Shown: positions 25,823 through 34,792, counted from the stretch's first letter. The stretch is DNA of 35,356 bases from Candidatus Magasanikbacteria bacterium RIFOXYC2_FULL_40_16 (GCA_001783185.1 MFQY01000002.1:1-35356), one strand, 5' to 3'. Notes: generated by a model from the sequence alone, not told the origin. Made by a program: numbers and translations.

Positions 25823-26377
25823 TTAGTTTGAAGCGATTTTCCATTTGCTTCCGCCGTAATACTCCAGTTTCAAGTATTTCACACCAAAGATTTTTGCTTC
25901 TTCTTTGGTTGGCATCCAGATATCAATTCGGCCGTAGCCATATCTCCTGTTCATTCTATCATGAACAACAAAGATTTTTTCGCCATACAATTCCGGAATC
26001 TTGATTTGAGCCCCCAAAGGAAGAAAGTTGGCAGCAATGGTATTGCCTTCGCCAAATCTCTCATAGTGAGCGCACAAGTCATAACCATCGGCCGGAATAC
26101 ACGGAGTGCTGTCAGTCTGGGCCGGGTCGCTGGAATAAGCGGTGGCCACTACCCAAATAGTCTGCAAAGGCGCGCGGTCTTGGGCAACCGGAAAAGAAGC
26201 TTTTTCAATTTCCGCCATATTTGTCCAAAACGGAAAAACCAATAAAGCTATAGAAGACATCACCAATCTGCCCTTTAGACAATGGATAAAAGCCTTCTTG
26301 TTGAATTTTTTGCTAATCTTAGCTACTTTTTTAATCATACCTTTGGCTTTCCCTTTGATAATGTTTTCTATTTTCAT
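25823..26377 (-). CDS. 3D (Asp-Asp-Asp) domain protein, membrane anchored
   Basis: VVATAYSSDPAQTDSTPCIPADGYDLC...IAANFLPLGAQIKIPELYGEKIFVVHDRMNRRYGYGRIDIWM. Confidence 0.85.
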   Translation of the reverse strand: MKIENIIKGKAKGMIKKVAKISKKFNKKAFIHCLKGRLVMSSIALLVFPFWTNMAEIEKASFPVAQDRAPLQTIWVVATAYSSDPAQTDSTPCIPADGYDLCAHYERFGEGNTIAANFLPLGAQIKIPELYGEKIFVVHDRMNRRYGYGRIDIWMPTKEEAKIFGVKYLKLEYYGGSKWKIASN

Positions 26378-26394
26378 ATAATTTTGCTTTATTT

Positions 26395-26440
26395 ATCCAG
26401 CACCACTTTTGGCTAGCTTTAGCAAAAAGTGGTGCTGGAT
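26395..26440. repeat. Palindromic repeat family P, copy P5 (short form)
   Basis: atccagcaccacttttggctagctttagcaaaaagtggtgctggat. Confidence 0.85.
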
Positions 26441-26660
26441 TTAGCCAAATCTTTCCGTCTTAAATCAAAATCCTAGGATATACCTAGGAGATTAAGACTT
26501 GACTTTAAAACAAAATAGTATAGCATATTATAACGCATTTGTCAATGCTTGCAAGCGATTCTTCCACAGCCCCTGTTGGAGCTTATCGGGATTTAAAAAA
26601 AGGGAAGACTGTGATAAAATAGCAGTTATGAAACTAATTTTAGAAAGAACCTAAATACTT

Positions 26661-29600
26661 ATGCCTATTCCACCACTCAAAAGACGGACTTACGGTTATA
26701 TAGACGAAAAATCAGAGAGAAAAACCATCACTCACGGCGAAAAGCCCACCAAAAACGCCCGACGCAATCGGATGAAAGATTTTTTACCAAATCCTATTAT
26801 CCGGGCATTGGTTTGGTTGATTTTATTACCTTTCAAAATAGTTTGGTGGATTTTACGCGCCTTTTTCCGTTTATGGAAAAAATTACCGCAAATGACAGAA
26901 GAAGCAAAAAAAGAACTTCAACGAAAAATCATTATTTTTTTTGTATCCCTGGCAATTTTTGGTATGCTCGGCATAACAGTATTAGTGGCGTGGGCGAGCC
27001 GAGATTTGCCTGACCCGGACCGCCTTACCGACCGCCAAGTCGCCGAAAGTACAAAAATATACGACCGCACCGGCAAACACTTGCTTTATGAAATCTTTAC
27101 CGACCAAAAAAGAACCATGGTTGATTTGGAACAAATCCCGGACTTACTGGTCAAAGCGGTCATCGCGACTGAAGACACCGCCTTTTACGAACACAATGGA
27201 ATCCGCCCTTTGAGTATTTTGCGTTCCGTTGTTTATGGAGTTATTGGAAAAAGCCGTTTGGGCTCTGGCGCGTCAACTCTGACTCAACAGCTGGTAAAGA
27301 ATGCTATTTTGACAAATGAAAGAACTTACACCAGAAAAATAAAAGAAATTATTTTGTCGGTCCGTCTTGAACAAAAATATTCCAAAAATCAAATTCTAAA
27401 AATATATTTTAATGAGATTCCTTACGGCTCAACCAATTATGGAATTGAATCCGCCGCGCAAAGTTATTTTAATAAAACCGTTTCCGACCTCAACTTAAAC
27501 GAAATCGCCATTCTCGCCGGCCTGCCAAAAGCGCCATCCAAATACCTTACCGACCATTACGCGCTCAAACTCCGCCGTAATTTTGTTTTGGAAAGAATGT
27601 TTGAGGAAGGTTATATCACGCGCGAAGAAGCGGATGAAAATCAAGCCAGAGAAATTGAACTGGCTCAAGATCTTGGCTCAATCAAAGCCCCCCATTTTGT
27701 TTTGTATGTAAAAGAAAAACTGGTGGAAAAATACGGCGAACAATTGGTGGATACGGGCGGGTTAAAAGTCATAACTTCTCTTGATTGGGAAAAACAACAA
27801 ATGGCGGAAACTATTGTTAAAGAAGAAAGCGAAAGATTATTTGAAGACGCGGGCGTCAACAATACCTCGCTAGTTGCCATTGACCCAAAGACCGGCCACA
27901 TTTTGGCGATGATTGGCTCGCGAGATTTTTTTGATGATGAAATAGACGGCCAATTCAATGTCGCCACGCTCGGCCTGCGCCAGCCCGGCTCATCTTTCAA
28001 ACCGATAGTTTATGCCGCGGCTTTTGAAAAAGGCTACACGCCCGGCACGGTTTTATTTGATGTGGAAACAAACTTTGCAGTTTCCGGAGATGCTTATGAA
28101 CCAAAAAATTATGACCTGCAAGAACATGGTTTAGTTACAATGAGAAACGCTTTACAAGGTTCTTTAAATATCCCGGCGGTTAAAACTTTATATTTAGTCG
28201 GTGACCAAAAAGGAGTGGAGTTCGCGGAAAGACTCGGCTATACCACTTTGAGCGAAGGCGATTTTGGTTTATCGCTCGTGCTTGGCGGGGGAGAAGTAAA
28301 ACTGCTTGACCATGTCAGCGCTTATGGCGTATTCGCGAACGAGGGTGAACGCTACCCTCCGGAAAGTATTTTGCGCGTGGAAGATAATAATGGAGAAATA
28401 CTTTATGAATGGAAAAAAGAAAAAGGGGAAAGGGTGGTGGAAAAAGAAATCGCCGCGACTCTTTCCGATGTATTGAGCGATGACGCCTCGCGCGCCTATG
28501 TTTTCGGCGCCGGTGGCGTGTTGACTTTGCCCGGCAGACCAGTGGCAGCTAAAACCGGAACTACAAACAGCTATATTGATGCTTGGACAATCGGCTATAC
28601 ACCCAGTCTTGTCGCCGGAGTTTGGGCCGGCAACACCGACAATACCCCGATGAAACAAGGACACGGGGGAAGTAATGTAGCCGCGCCAATTTGGAACAGA
28701 TTTATGCGCGAAGCCTTGGCCGGCACTCCGGCGGAACAATTCCCCGCGCCCCCGCCAAATGACGCGGAAAAACCGGTTCTGCGCAGTTCAGGAGGATCCG
28801 GAATCACCTTGCTGATTGATAAAGTTACCAATAAACTCGCCACCAGTTCCACTCCGCCATCATATATTATTGAGAGAACTTATGTTCCTCCGCATTGTAT
28901 TTTACATTATGTAAACAAGGACGATCCGCGCGGACCGGTGCCTGAAGACCCGGCGCAAGACCCCCAATACACAATTTGGGAAGAAGCGATCCAAGATTGG
29001 ATAAGAAGAAACAAAGAAGCCAATCCCAACTGGGAAATCAGTTTTGAAGAACCGCCCAGCGAATACGATGATACTCATTCTTTGGAAATGGTTCCAACTC
29101 TTATGGTCGTTTCCCCGACACCAAGCAGTACACTCTCCACCAGACAAATTGATACTGACATCCGTGTATCAGCCCCGCGAGGCGTTACCAAAGTCCAATA
29201 CAAAATTGATGAAAAATTCGTTGGCACAATCACCAGCCATCCTTTCAATTTAAATTATTACGCGCGCGATTTACAAAACGGCGATCATACTTTGTATATT
29301 GTTGTGGAAGATGATGTCGGCAATCAACTCCAAACCAGCGTGCCATTTACTCTTCAAGCGGGGACTGAACCGGCGGGAGTTTTTTGGGCGGAAAAAAGTA
29401 TATTCCTGCAAAAAAGCGACTTCCCGCGCACTCTTTTCTTAAACCCGTTCAAACTCAGCGAAATTAAGGAAGTGAGAATCTACAAACAACAAATGGTTGA
29501 GGGTGGGCGAACACTTATCGGTTCAATTGATAATTTTTCCAATTTATTTAACAACCAAATAACTTTTAGCCTCAACGAACCTTTGGATTCCGGCTACTGG

Positions 29601-29675
29601 CAAATCGTCGCGGAAGTGGTATTAAAAAACGGCAGTCGGCGAGACAGCGATTTCGCTTCAATAACAGTAAATTAA
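26661..29675 (+). CDS. Class A penicillin-binding protein (transglycosylase/transpeptidase)
   Basis: EDTAFYEHNGIRPLSILRS, GASTLTQQLVKNA, QPGSSFKPIVYAAAFEKGYTPGT, AAKTGTTNSYIDAWTIGYTPSLVAGVWAGNTDN. Confidence 0.95.
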   Translation: MPIPPLKRRTYGYIDEKSERKTITHGEKPTKNARRNRMKDFLPNPIIRALVWLILLPFKIVWWILRAFFRLWKKLPQMTEEAKKELQRKIIIFFVSLAIFGMLGITVLVAWASRDLPDPDRLTDRQVAESTKIYDRTGKHLLYEIFTDQKRTMVDLEQIPDLLVKAVIATEDTAFYEHNGIRPLSILRSVVYGVIGKSRLGSGASTLTQQLVKNAILTNERTYTRKIKEIILSVRLEQKYSKNQILKIYFNEIPYGSTNYGIESAAQSYFNKTVSDLNLNEIAILAGLPKAPSKYLTDHYALKLRRNFVLERMFEEGYITREEADENQAREIELAQDLGSIKAPHFVLYVKEKLVEKYGEQLVDTGGLKVITSLDWEKQQMAETIVKEESERLFEDAGVNNTSLVAIDPKTGHILAMIGSRDFFDDEIDGQFNVATLGLRQPGSSFKPIVYAAAFEKGYTPGTVLFDVETNFAVSGDAYEPKNYDLQEHGLVTMRNALQGSLNIPAVKTLYLVGDQKGVEFAERLGYTTLSEGDFGLSLVLGGGEVKLLDHVSAYGVFANEGERYPPESILRVEDNNGEILYEWKKEKGERVVEKEIAATLSDVLSDDASRAYVFGAGGVLTLPGRPVAAKTGTTNSYIDAWTIGYTPSLVAGVWAGNTDNTPMKQGHGGSNVAAPIWNRFMREALAGTPAEQFPAPPPNDAEKPVLRSSGGSGITLLIDKVTNKLATSSTPPSYIIERTYVPPHCILHYVNKDDPRGPVPEDPAQDPQYTIWEEAIQDWIRRNKEANPNWEISFEEPPSEYDDTHSLEMVPTLMVVSPTPSSTLSTRQIDTDIRVSAPRGVTKVQYKIDEKFVGTITSHPFNLNYYARDLQNGDHTLYIVVEDDVGNQLQTSVPFTLQAGTEPAGVFWAEKSIFLQKSDFPRTLFLNPFKLSEIKEVRIYKQQMVEGGRTLIGSIDNFSNLFNNQITFSLNEPLDSGYWQIVAEVVLKNGSRRDSDFASITVN

Positions 29676-29693
29676 AAAATTATAGTGTGGAGC

Positions 29694-29835
29694 TTGACCC
29701 CATCACCATTCTGGCAGGGGTTGGAAATTAAACAAAAATAAAGCCGTAAGAGCCTGCCCCGCTGGACAGCGGGGCGACTTCGTCTCCGCGCTTTGGTAAA
29801 TTCAAAAACTTATTCAGAAAGGTGACGGGGTTGAC
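29694..29835 (+). repeat. MITE-like element S, copy S2 (carries an extra 24-bp hairpin)
   Basis: ttgaccccatcaccattctggca...cagaaaggtgacggggttgac; insertion gcctgccccgctggacagcgggg relative to S1. Confidence 0.75.
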
Positions 29836-29904
29836 TTTTTTCCGTTTTTAGGTTAGTCTAAAAACGGTTTTTGTTTTTCGCAACCCAAACAATGGAGCGC
29901 TAAA

Positions 29905-30300
29905 ATGAGTACCCCGTTCCTCACCCACGAAAAAGTCCATGGTATTTACCGCGCCTGTTTGTCAAACGGTTTTGATGACACAAAATCGTGTAAGACAGTT
30001 GAGTTGAATAAAAAAAGAGTGGCGATGTCGGAGTTCCGGCTTCGCATCAATACCCCCATCATCAGGGATATGCTCCTCCAACTGCCTGAGTCGTTTCTGG
30101 AAACCATAGACGAAAAAGGTGCCCCAATCAGTAAAGCGACGATAGACAAAAATGGTCGCCTCTGGACAATCCTTTTTTCCTATGTGGAAGAACTCTGTAT
30201 GCTCGGCTTGGGAATCGGTATGGTCAAAATCGTTCCGGCGGAAACAGGAAACCCCCGCCAGATCAATATTGTTATCAACCAACAACACGGCCGTTGCTAA
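29905..30300 (+). CDS. Hypothetical protein (SD class)
   Basis: MSTPFLTHEKVHGIYRACLSNGFDDTKSCK...; TGGAG upstream of ATG. Confidence 0.65.
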   Translation: MSTPFLTHEKVHGIYRACLSNGFDDTKSCKTVELNKKRVAMSEFRLRINTPIIRDMLLQLPESFLETIDEKGAPISKATIDKNGRLWTILFSYVEELCMLGLGIGMVKIVPAETGNPRQINIVINQQHGRC

Positions 30301-30314
30301 AGAAAGGCAAAGAG

Positions 30315-30692
30315 ATGGACAAACTTACGCGTGAAACGCCCCACCAGTCTGACAAGTCCGATAATAGACTCTTCATGTTGGTGGTCGCCGGCTTCGTCAT
30401 TGGTTACCTGTCCGGCGGGGTGCTTATACACTCCCTTGACACAACAAGCCACATGCTGCACCATATCAACTCCGCTTCTCTCACAGAAGAAGTGACGCCC
30501 AAACAACCGGAAGAAGTAGCTAATGACAATCTTGGCGGTTGTCACGTCTACCCCGGGCAACGAGTGACCCTATGTTTGGACAATAACCACGACAGTTTCT
30601 GCGACGACGACGGGGGCCGTTGTCTTGGCAGTAAAAATTATTCTTCCTGTTACAAATTTGGGAGATACACCACCACGGTAATCTGCCGGTAA
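30315..30692 (+). CDS. Single-TM protein with Cys-rich/EF-hand-like C-terminus
   Basis: TM LFMLVVAGFVIGYLSGGVLI; GGCHVYPGQRVTLCLDNNHDSFCDDDGGRC; SD-like AAAGG. Confidence 0.6.
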   Translation: MDKLTRETPHQSDKSDNRLFMLVVAGFVIGYLSGGVLIHSLDTTSHMLHHINSASLTEEVTPKQPEEVANDNLGGCHVYPGQRVTLCLDNNHDSFCDDDGGRCLGSKNYSSCYKFGRYTTTVICR

Positions 30693-30719
30693 AAAACAAA
30701 AACAACGCAAAAAGGAGAA

Positions 30720-30744
30720 AAAACCCCAGCCGTAGCTGGGGTTT
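30720..30744. terminator. Terminator hairpin between convergent genes
   Basis: aaaccccagccgtagctggggttt. Confidence 0.65.
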
Positions 30745-30762
30745 CATTTTTTTAATAGATTT

Positions 30763-31884
30763 TTACTGCCTAATCGGCATAACAATATACAAATAATCTT
30801 TTTTGCCTTTTTCTTTTAAAATACACGGCGCGTCAGAACTGTTCACCCCGAATTCTATTTCCCCGCTAATTTGTTGCAAACCATCCAATACATACCGATG
30901 GTTTAGTAAAATTGAATTTTCCTCACCCGTGATATCCGCGTCAACTTCCGAGTTATATTCGCCGGTTTGCGTATTGGTGGAAGACACTGCCACGGTCTTG
31001 GTATCAACGCTCAAATCAAATGAAACCGCATTGATGCCGGCCGATGTGAACAGACTGGCCGCTTTTATCGCTTTGACCATTACTTCGGAAGGGAACACAG
31101 CCACTGTTTTAAAACTTTCCGGAATAATCTGCGCGTAATCCGGATAATTTCCTTCTACCAACCGAGAAGTCATTTCAAAACCATTGTAACGAATGGCGAT
31201 TTGGCTCTCACTAACCCAAACCCGAACATTTTTTTCACTTTCTGAATCTTTTGATAAACTTAATAAACGAATAATTTCATAAATCGTTCTGGCGGGAGCA
31301 ATCGCTTTTATTTCATTTTCACCTTGTTCCACTCCAACTCTGGCTTCCGCGAGCCTGTACGAGTCTGTAGAGGCCAACACGAGGCCTTTGTGTCTCGCTC
31401 CGAAGAATTCCATATGAACACCGGACAACTCTGGCCTGATTTCATTTTTTGAAGCCGCGACCACGGTTTTGGAAAGCGCGTTCTTAAAATCAGCCGCCAA
31501 AATCGTATAAACATTTTTTTCATCTATTTCCGGAACAACAGGAAACTCTTCCGCAGGCATACCCTTTATTTTTGTGCTGGAACCAATGCATTTAACCACC
31601 AATTCATTTTCTTCTAAGAAAAATTCAATTTGGGAATCAGATAATAAATTAACATAATCAAGAAGAGTTTTTGCCGGAACAGTAAAAGAGCCTGGTTTAT
31701 CAACCTTGGCGCGCAAATTCGCCTTAATCGCCATTTCTAAATTGGTCGCGACGATTTCCACTCCGGAATCACTGGCGTTAATAAGCACATTCATTAAAAT
31801 TGGCAAATGTCCTTGTCGACTGGCAAGCGGACAAGTAAGATTTAATACTCGGCTTATATTCTCCTTTGTACAAGTAAATTTCAT
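30763..31884 (-). CDS. dnaN: DNA polymerase III subunit beta (sliding clamp)
   Basis: MKFTCTKENISRVLNLTCPLASRQGHLPILMNVLI...YLYIVMPIRQ; start at MKFTC. Confidence 0.95.
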   Translation of the reverse strand: MKFTCTKENISRVLNLTCPLASRQGHLPILMNVLINASDSGVEIVATNLEMAIKANLRAKVDKPGSFTVPAKTLLDYVNLLSDSQIEFFLEENELVVKCIGSSTKIKGMPAEEFPVVPEIDEKNVYTILAADFKNALSKTVVAASKNEIRPELSGVHMEFFGARHKGLVLASTDSYRLAEARVGVEQGENEIKAIAPARTIYEIIRLLSLSKDSESEKNVRVWVSESQIAIRYNGFEMTSRLVEGNYPDYAQIIPESFKTVAVFPSEVMVKAIKAASLFTSAGINAVSFDLSVDTKTVAVSSTNTQTGEYNSEVDADITGEENSILLNHRYVLDGLQQISGEIEFGVNSSDAPCILKEKGKKDYLYIVMPIRQ

Positions 31885-32169
31885 ATGATTATTTATGCAC
31901 AATTAAATGTTTAACAATACATTATTTATATATATTTATATTTAGTTGTAGTAGTAGAGCGGTGAGTTCTGTTGATAAGATTTTTTTTGGGCTGGGTTGA
32001 GAAAAAATTTTTGTTTTTTTATTCACTTTTTGTTGGTGCATGAAATGTTGTGTAATTGTGTATAAGATTGATTGTTGATTTTTGCTGTGCATAACCTCTA
32101 ACTTATCAACAATTTTTTTTCTACTTAATAACCGCTTATACCTTATTTATTAACAGTATATTCAGCGAG
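31885..32169. other. oriC: Putative replication origin (oriC) between dnaN and dnaA
   Basis: AT-rich; DnaA-box-like TTATGCACA (31893), TGTTGATAA (31970), TGTGTATAA (32057), TGTGCATAA (32086), TTATCAACA (32103); TAGTTGTAGTAGTAG (31943-31957). Confidence 0.75.
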
Positions 32170-33552
32170 TTATACACTTCTTTCCTCATAAAGCCGTTGT
32201 TTAATTGCGTCCAACTCTTGTTTTAGTTTTGGGTCTTTTTCCAACTCAGTGCTGACTTTTGTGTGCGCGTGCATTGCGGTGGTATGGTCGCGTCCGCCGA
32301 GCTCGGAGCCGATTGCCGGGTAAGACATCTTTAATTCTTGGCGGAGAATATACATAATGATTTGCCTGGGGCCGGATAATTTTTTCTCTCGACTCTTGCC
32401 CATTATATCTTCGTTGGATATGCCATAGAAATCGGCTACATCGGCGATGACTTCGCGCGGGGTTTTTGTCTTTTTGATACTTTTGTTTTCAAAGGTGGCA
32501 AGCACGGATTTGATTGATTCTTTGGTTGGGGCAAAATTTTTGAGCTGGTGATAAGCGATAATTTTATTAAGAGCGCCCTCAAGCTCGCGGATATTGCTTT
32601 CTATCGCCTCGGCGATTAACTGTGTTAGATTAAGGTCAAGAACGAATCTTTTTTCTTGGCATTTGGTCTGTAAGATGGCGACGCGGGTTTCCATGTCAGG
32701 AAAAGAAATGTCGGCGATCATTCCCCATTCAAATCGGCTTCGCAGCCTGTCCTCAAGAGAAGGAATGGCTTTGGGTGGGCGGTCGCTGGTTAGCACCACT
32801 TGTTTGCCTTGTTGGTGTAATTCGTTGAAAGTATGAAAAAATTCTTCTTGGGTTTGTTCTTTCCCCCCGATAAACTGAATATCATCAATCAAAAGCAGAT
32901 CAACCCCACGGTATCGCTCTTTAAACTCTTTGGCCCGGCCTTCTTTTACAGCAGAAACGAATTCATTGGTGAATTTTTCCGAACTTACATACAAGATTTT
33001 CAGATTGGGGTTGTTTTTAACCATGGCGTGTCCGACTGCTTGTAAAAGGTGGGTTTTCCCCAGTCCGACTCCGCCATATATAAATAGAGGATTATAGGCT
33101 TCACCAGGTTTTTCCGCTACTGCTTGAGCGGCGGCGTGCGCCAGCTCATTTCCTTTACCAACAATGAAAGATTCAAAGGTATATTTTGGGTTTAAGCCGA
33201 ATTGACTTATCATTTGTGCCGGTCTGGGTGAATAAACCGGGTTTCTTAGGCTGGAAATTATTGGTTGAGACTTGGAAGTACACTCATATTCCTCAATACT
33301 TTTAACATTTTCCACCTTGTAATCTATTTTTTTGACCGGTTTGCCCGTAACCCGCTCCAATGACCTGATAATATCGGTATTATATTTTTTTTCCATCCAA
33401 CTTTTGGTAAAAGTGTTGGGGACGCAAATTATGACGTGCCCATCATCAAAACTGGCGACGCCGGTATTATGAAACCAGGTGGTAAAGTTAGCTTTTGAGA
33501 CTTTTAATTCAAATTCCGCGAGTACAGCCTGCCAAACCTCGTTATTTGTCAT
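32170..33552 (-). CDS. dnaA: Chromosomal replication initiator protein DnaA
   Basis: YNPLFIYGGVGLGKTHLLQAVGH, LLIDDIQFIGGKEQTQEEFFHTFN, GGRDHTTAMHAHTKV; start at MTNNEVWQAVLAEFE. Confidence 0.97.
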   Translation of the reverse strand: MTNNEVWQAVLAEFELKVSKANFTTWFHNTGVASFDDGHVIICVPNTFTKSWMEKKYNTDIIRSLERVTGKPVKKIDYKVENVKSIEEYECTSKSQPIISSLRNPVYSPRPAQMISQFGLNPKYTFESFIVGKGNELAHAAAQAVAEKPGEAYNPLFIYGGVGLGKTHLLQAVGHAMVKNNPNLKILYVSSEKFTNEFVSAVKEGRAKEFKERYRGVDLLLIDDIQFIGGKEQTQEEFFHTFNELHQQGKQVVLTSDRPPKAIPSLEDRLRSRFEWGMIADISFPDMETRVAILQTKCQEKRFVLDLNLTQLIAEAIESNIRELEGALNKIIAYHQLKNFAPTKESIKSVLATFENKSIKKTKTPREVIADVADFYGISNEDIMGKSREKKLSGPRQIIMYILRQELKMSYPAIGSELGGRDHTTAMHAHTKVSTELEKDPKLKQELDAIKQRLYEERSV

Positions 33553-33687
33553 AGAAGATTTATTTATAGAATTTAGGGAAAATAGCCCAAAATTTGAGAA
33601 AATAGCACTATTTTTAGAGAATAATTCCATTTTAGCACAGTTCTGTAAAACAAAAAATGGCTTAAAATAGCCAAAAAGTGAGTAAGG

Positions 33688-33716
33688 TGGGGATAAACTG
33701 GGGATAATGGGGATAA
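33688..33716. promoter_or_regulatory. Three TGGGGATAA repeats upstream of dnaA (DnaA-box variants)
   Basis: TGGGGATAA at 33688, 33699 and 33708; reverse complement TTATCCCCA is one mismatch from TTATCCACA. Confidence 0.55.
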
Positions 33717-33846
33717 TATTTGAAAATATTGTGTAAAATAAGGGTTTTTTGCCAAAATTAATTTTGATGGCAGTTTTATAAAACATCAAATATTGACAGC
33801 GGTGTATTTTTATGTTATTTTTATTTTGTCCAACAAGGAGGACACG

Positions 33847-34284
33847 ATGAACGAAGAAAAAAAGTGGTCTGACCTTTATAAGGGTATTTCTCTGAATCCT
33901 GTGGATCTTCAGCCCGATTGTGATGTCGAGGACTTTCTTGAACGTATGGTTCTCGGGGAATACTTTTCTTTCTCCATATTCTACTTGGCAGACGGGGAGG
34001 GCATGGAGCTGGTGTATTGCCCGAAACAACTCCTGATGCGCATCGTTCAGGCAAAAGTGGTAACCGAGTTCACCAGTAAACCCCAACTGGAAATTCTTTT
34101 TAGCACATTTGGCGAGAATCAGCCCGAAGGCGTGGCGCACGCGGTCAACACTCTAATCTTGGAGTATGACGACGGCGGGGCCTTTTTCTGTGAGAACTTA
34201 CCGAAAAGCATGTTTGATAACAGAGGTTTGTCTGCCGAAAGGTTCGCTGACAAGATCAGGAAATGGAGTGGGGGAGACGGCTAA
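33847..34284 (+). CDS. Hypothetical protein (SD class) between dnaA and rpmH
   Basis: TTGACA-N17-TATTTT, SD AAGGAGGACACGATG, MNEEKKWSDLYKGISLNPVDLQPDCDVEDFLERM. Confidence 0.7.
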   Translation: MNEEKKWSDLYKGISLNPVDLQPDCDVEDFLERMVLGEYFSFSIFYLADGEGMELVYCPKQLLMRIVQAKVVTEFTSKPQLEILFSTFGENQPEGVAHAVNTLILEYDDGGAFFCENLPKSMFDNRGLSAERFADKIRKWSGGDG

Positions 34285-34334
34285 GATGAAGGGGGCGTTG
34301 TCGTTTTCTTAGTCGATCATTGTGTGTCAGAATA

Positions 34335-34367
34335 AGCTGCCCGTCGGATTCGCCGGGCAGTTTTTTT
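34335..34367 (+). terminator. Intrinsic terminator
   Basis: gctgcccgtcggattcgccgggcagttttttt. Confidence 0.8.
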
Positions 34368-34457
34368 ACCCTTGACAAATTTATAACTTTATATTATACT
34401 TCTCATATTCAAATCGCCTTTAGGCTGTTTAAGCCTCAAGGCCAAGCAAAATATTTT

Positions 34458-34637
34458 ATGGCAACTAAAAGAACTTATCAGCCTAAAAAGCGTAAGAGAG
34501 CAAAATCTCACGGCTTCCGTTCCAGAATGGAGACAAAAAACGGAAGAACTGTTTTGAAAAGACGCCGCAATAAAGGCAGAAAAAAGCTTACGGTCAGCGA
34601 CGAAAAGACCGGCAAGCGAACAAAAAAGACTAGATAA
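34458..34637 (+). CDS. rpmH: 50S ribosomal protein L34
   Basis: [46 protein letters not shown]. Confidence 0.95.
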   Translation: MATKRTYQPKKRKRAKSHGFRSRMETKNGRTVLKRRRNKGRKKLTVSDEKTGKRTKKTR

Positions 34638-34639
34638 CC

Positions 34640-34667
34640 AAAAGTTCCCCAAAAAGGAACTTTTTTG
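34640..34667 (+). terminator. Terminator-like hairpin
   Basis: aaaagttccccaaaaaggaacttttttgg. Confidence 0.6.
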
Positions 34668-34726
34668 GTATAATACTCATAAATTTAGACAGATACACAT
34701 AAATTAAGACGGATTTAAAAAGAATT

Positions 34727-34792
34727 TAATCTGTTTAAATTTATAATAACTAATCTGTTTAAATTTATAATAACTAATCTGTTTAAATTTAT
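34727..34792 (+). repeat. 24-bp tandem repeat (2.75 copies) upstream of rnpA
   Basis: taatctgtttaaatttataataac x2 then taatctgtttaaatttat(g). Confidence 0.9.

Noticed and set aside
33553-34140. N-terminal extension of the DnaA ORF (32170..34140)
   Set aside because: Upstream part has no DnaA similarity and overlaps an SD-bearing gene on the opposite strand; MTNNEVWQAVL at 33552 is the natural start.
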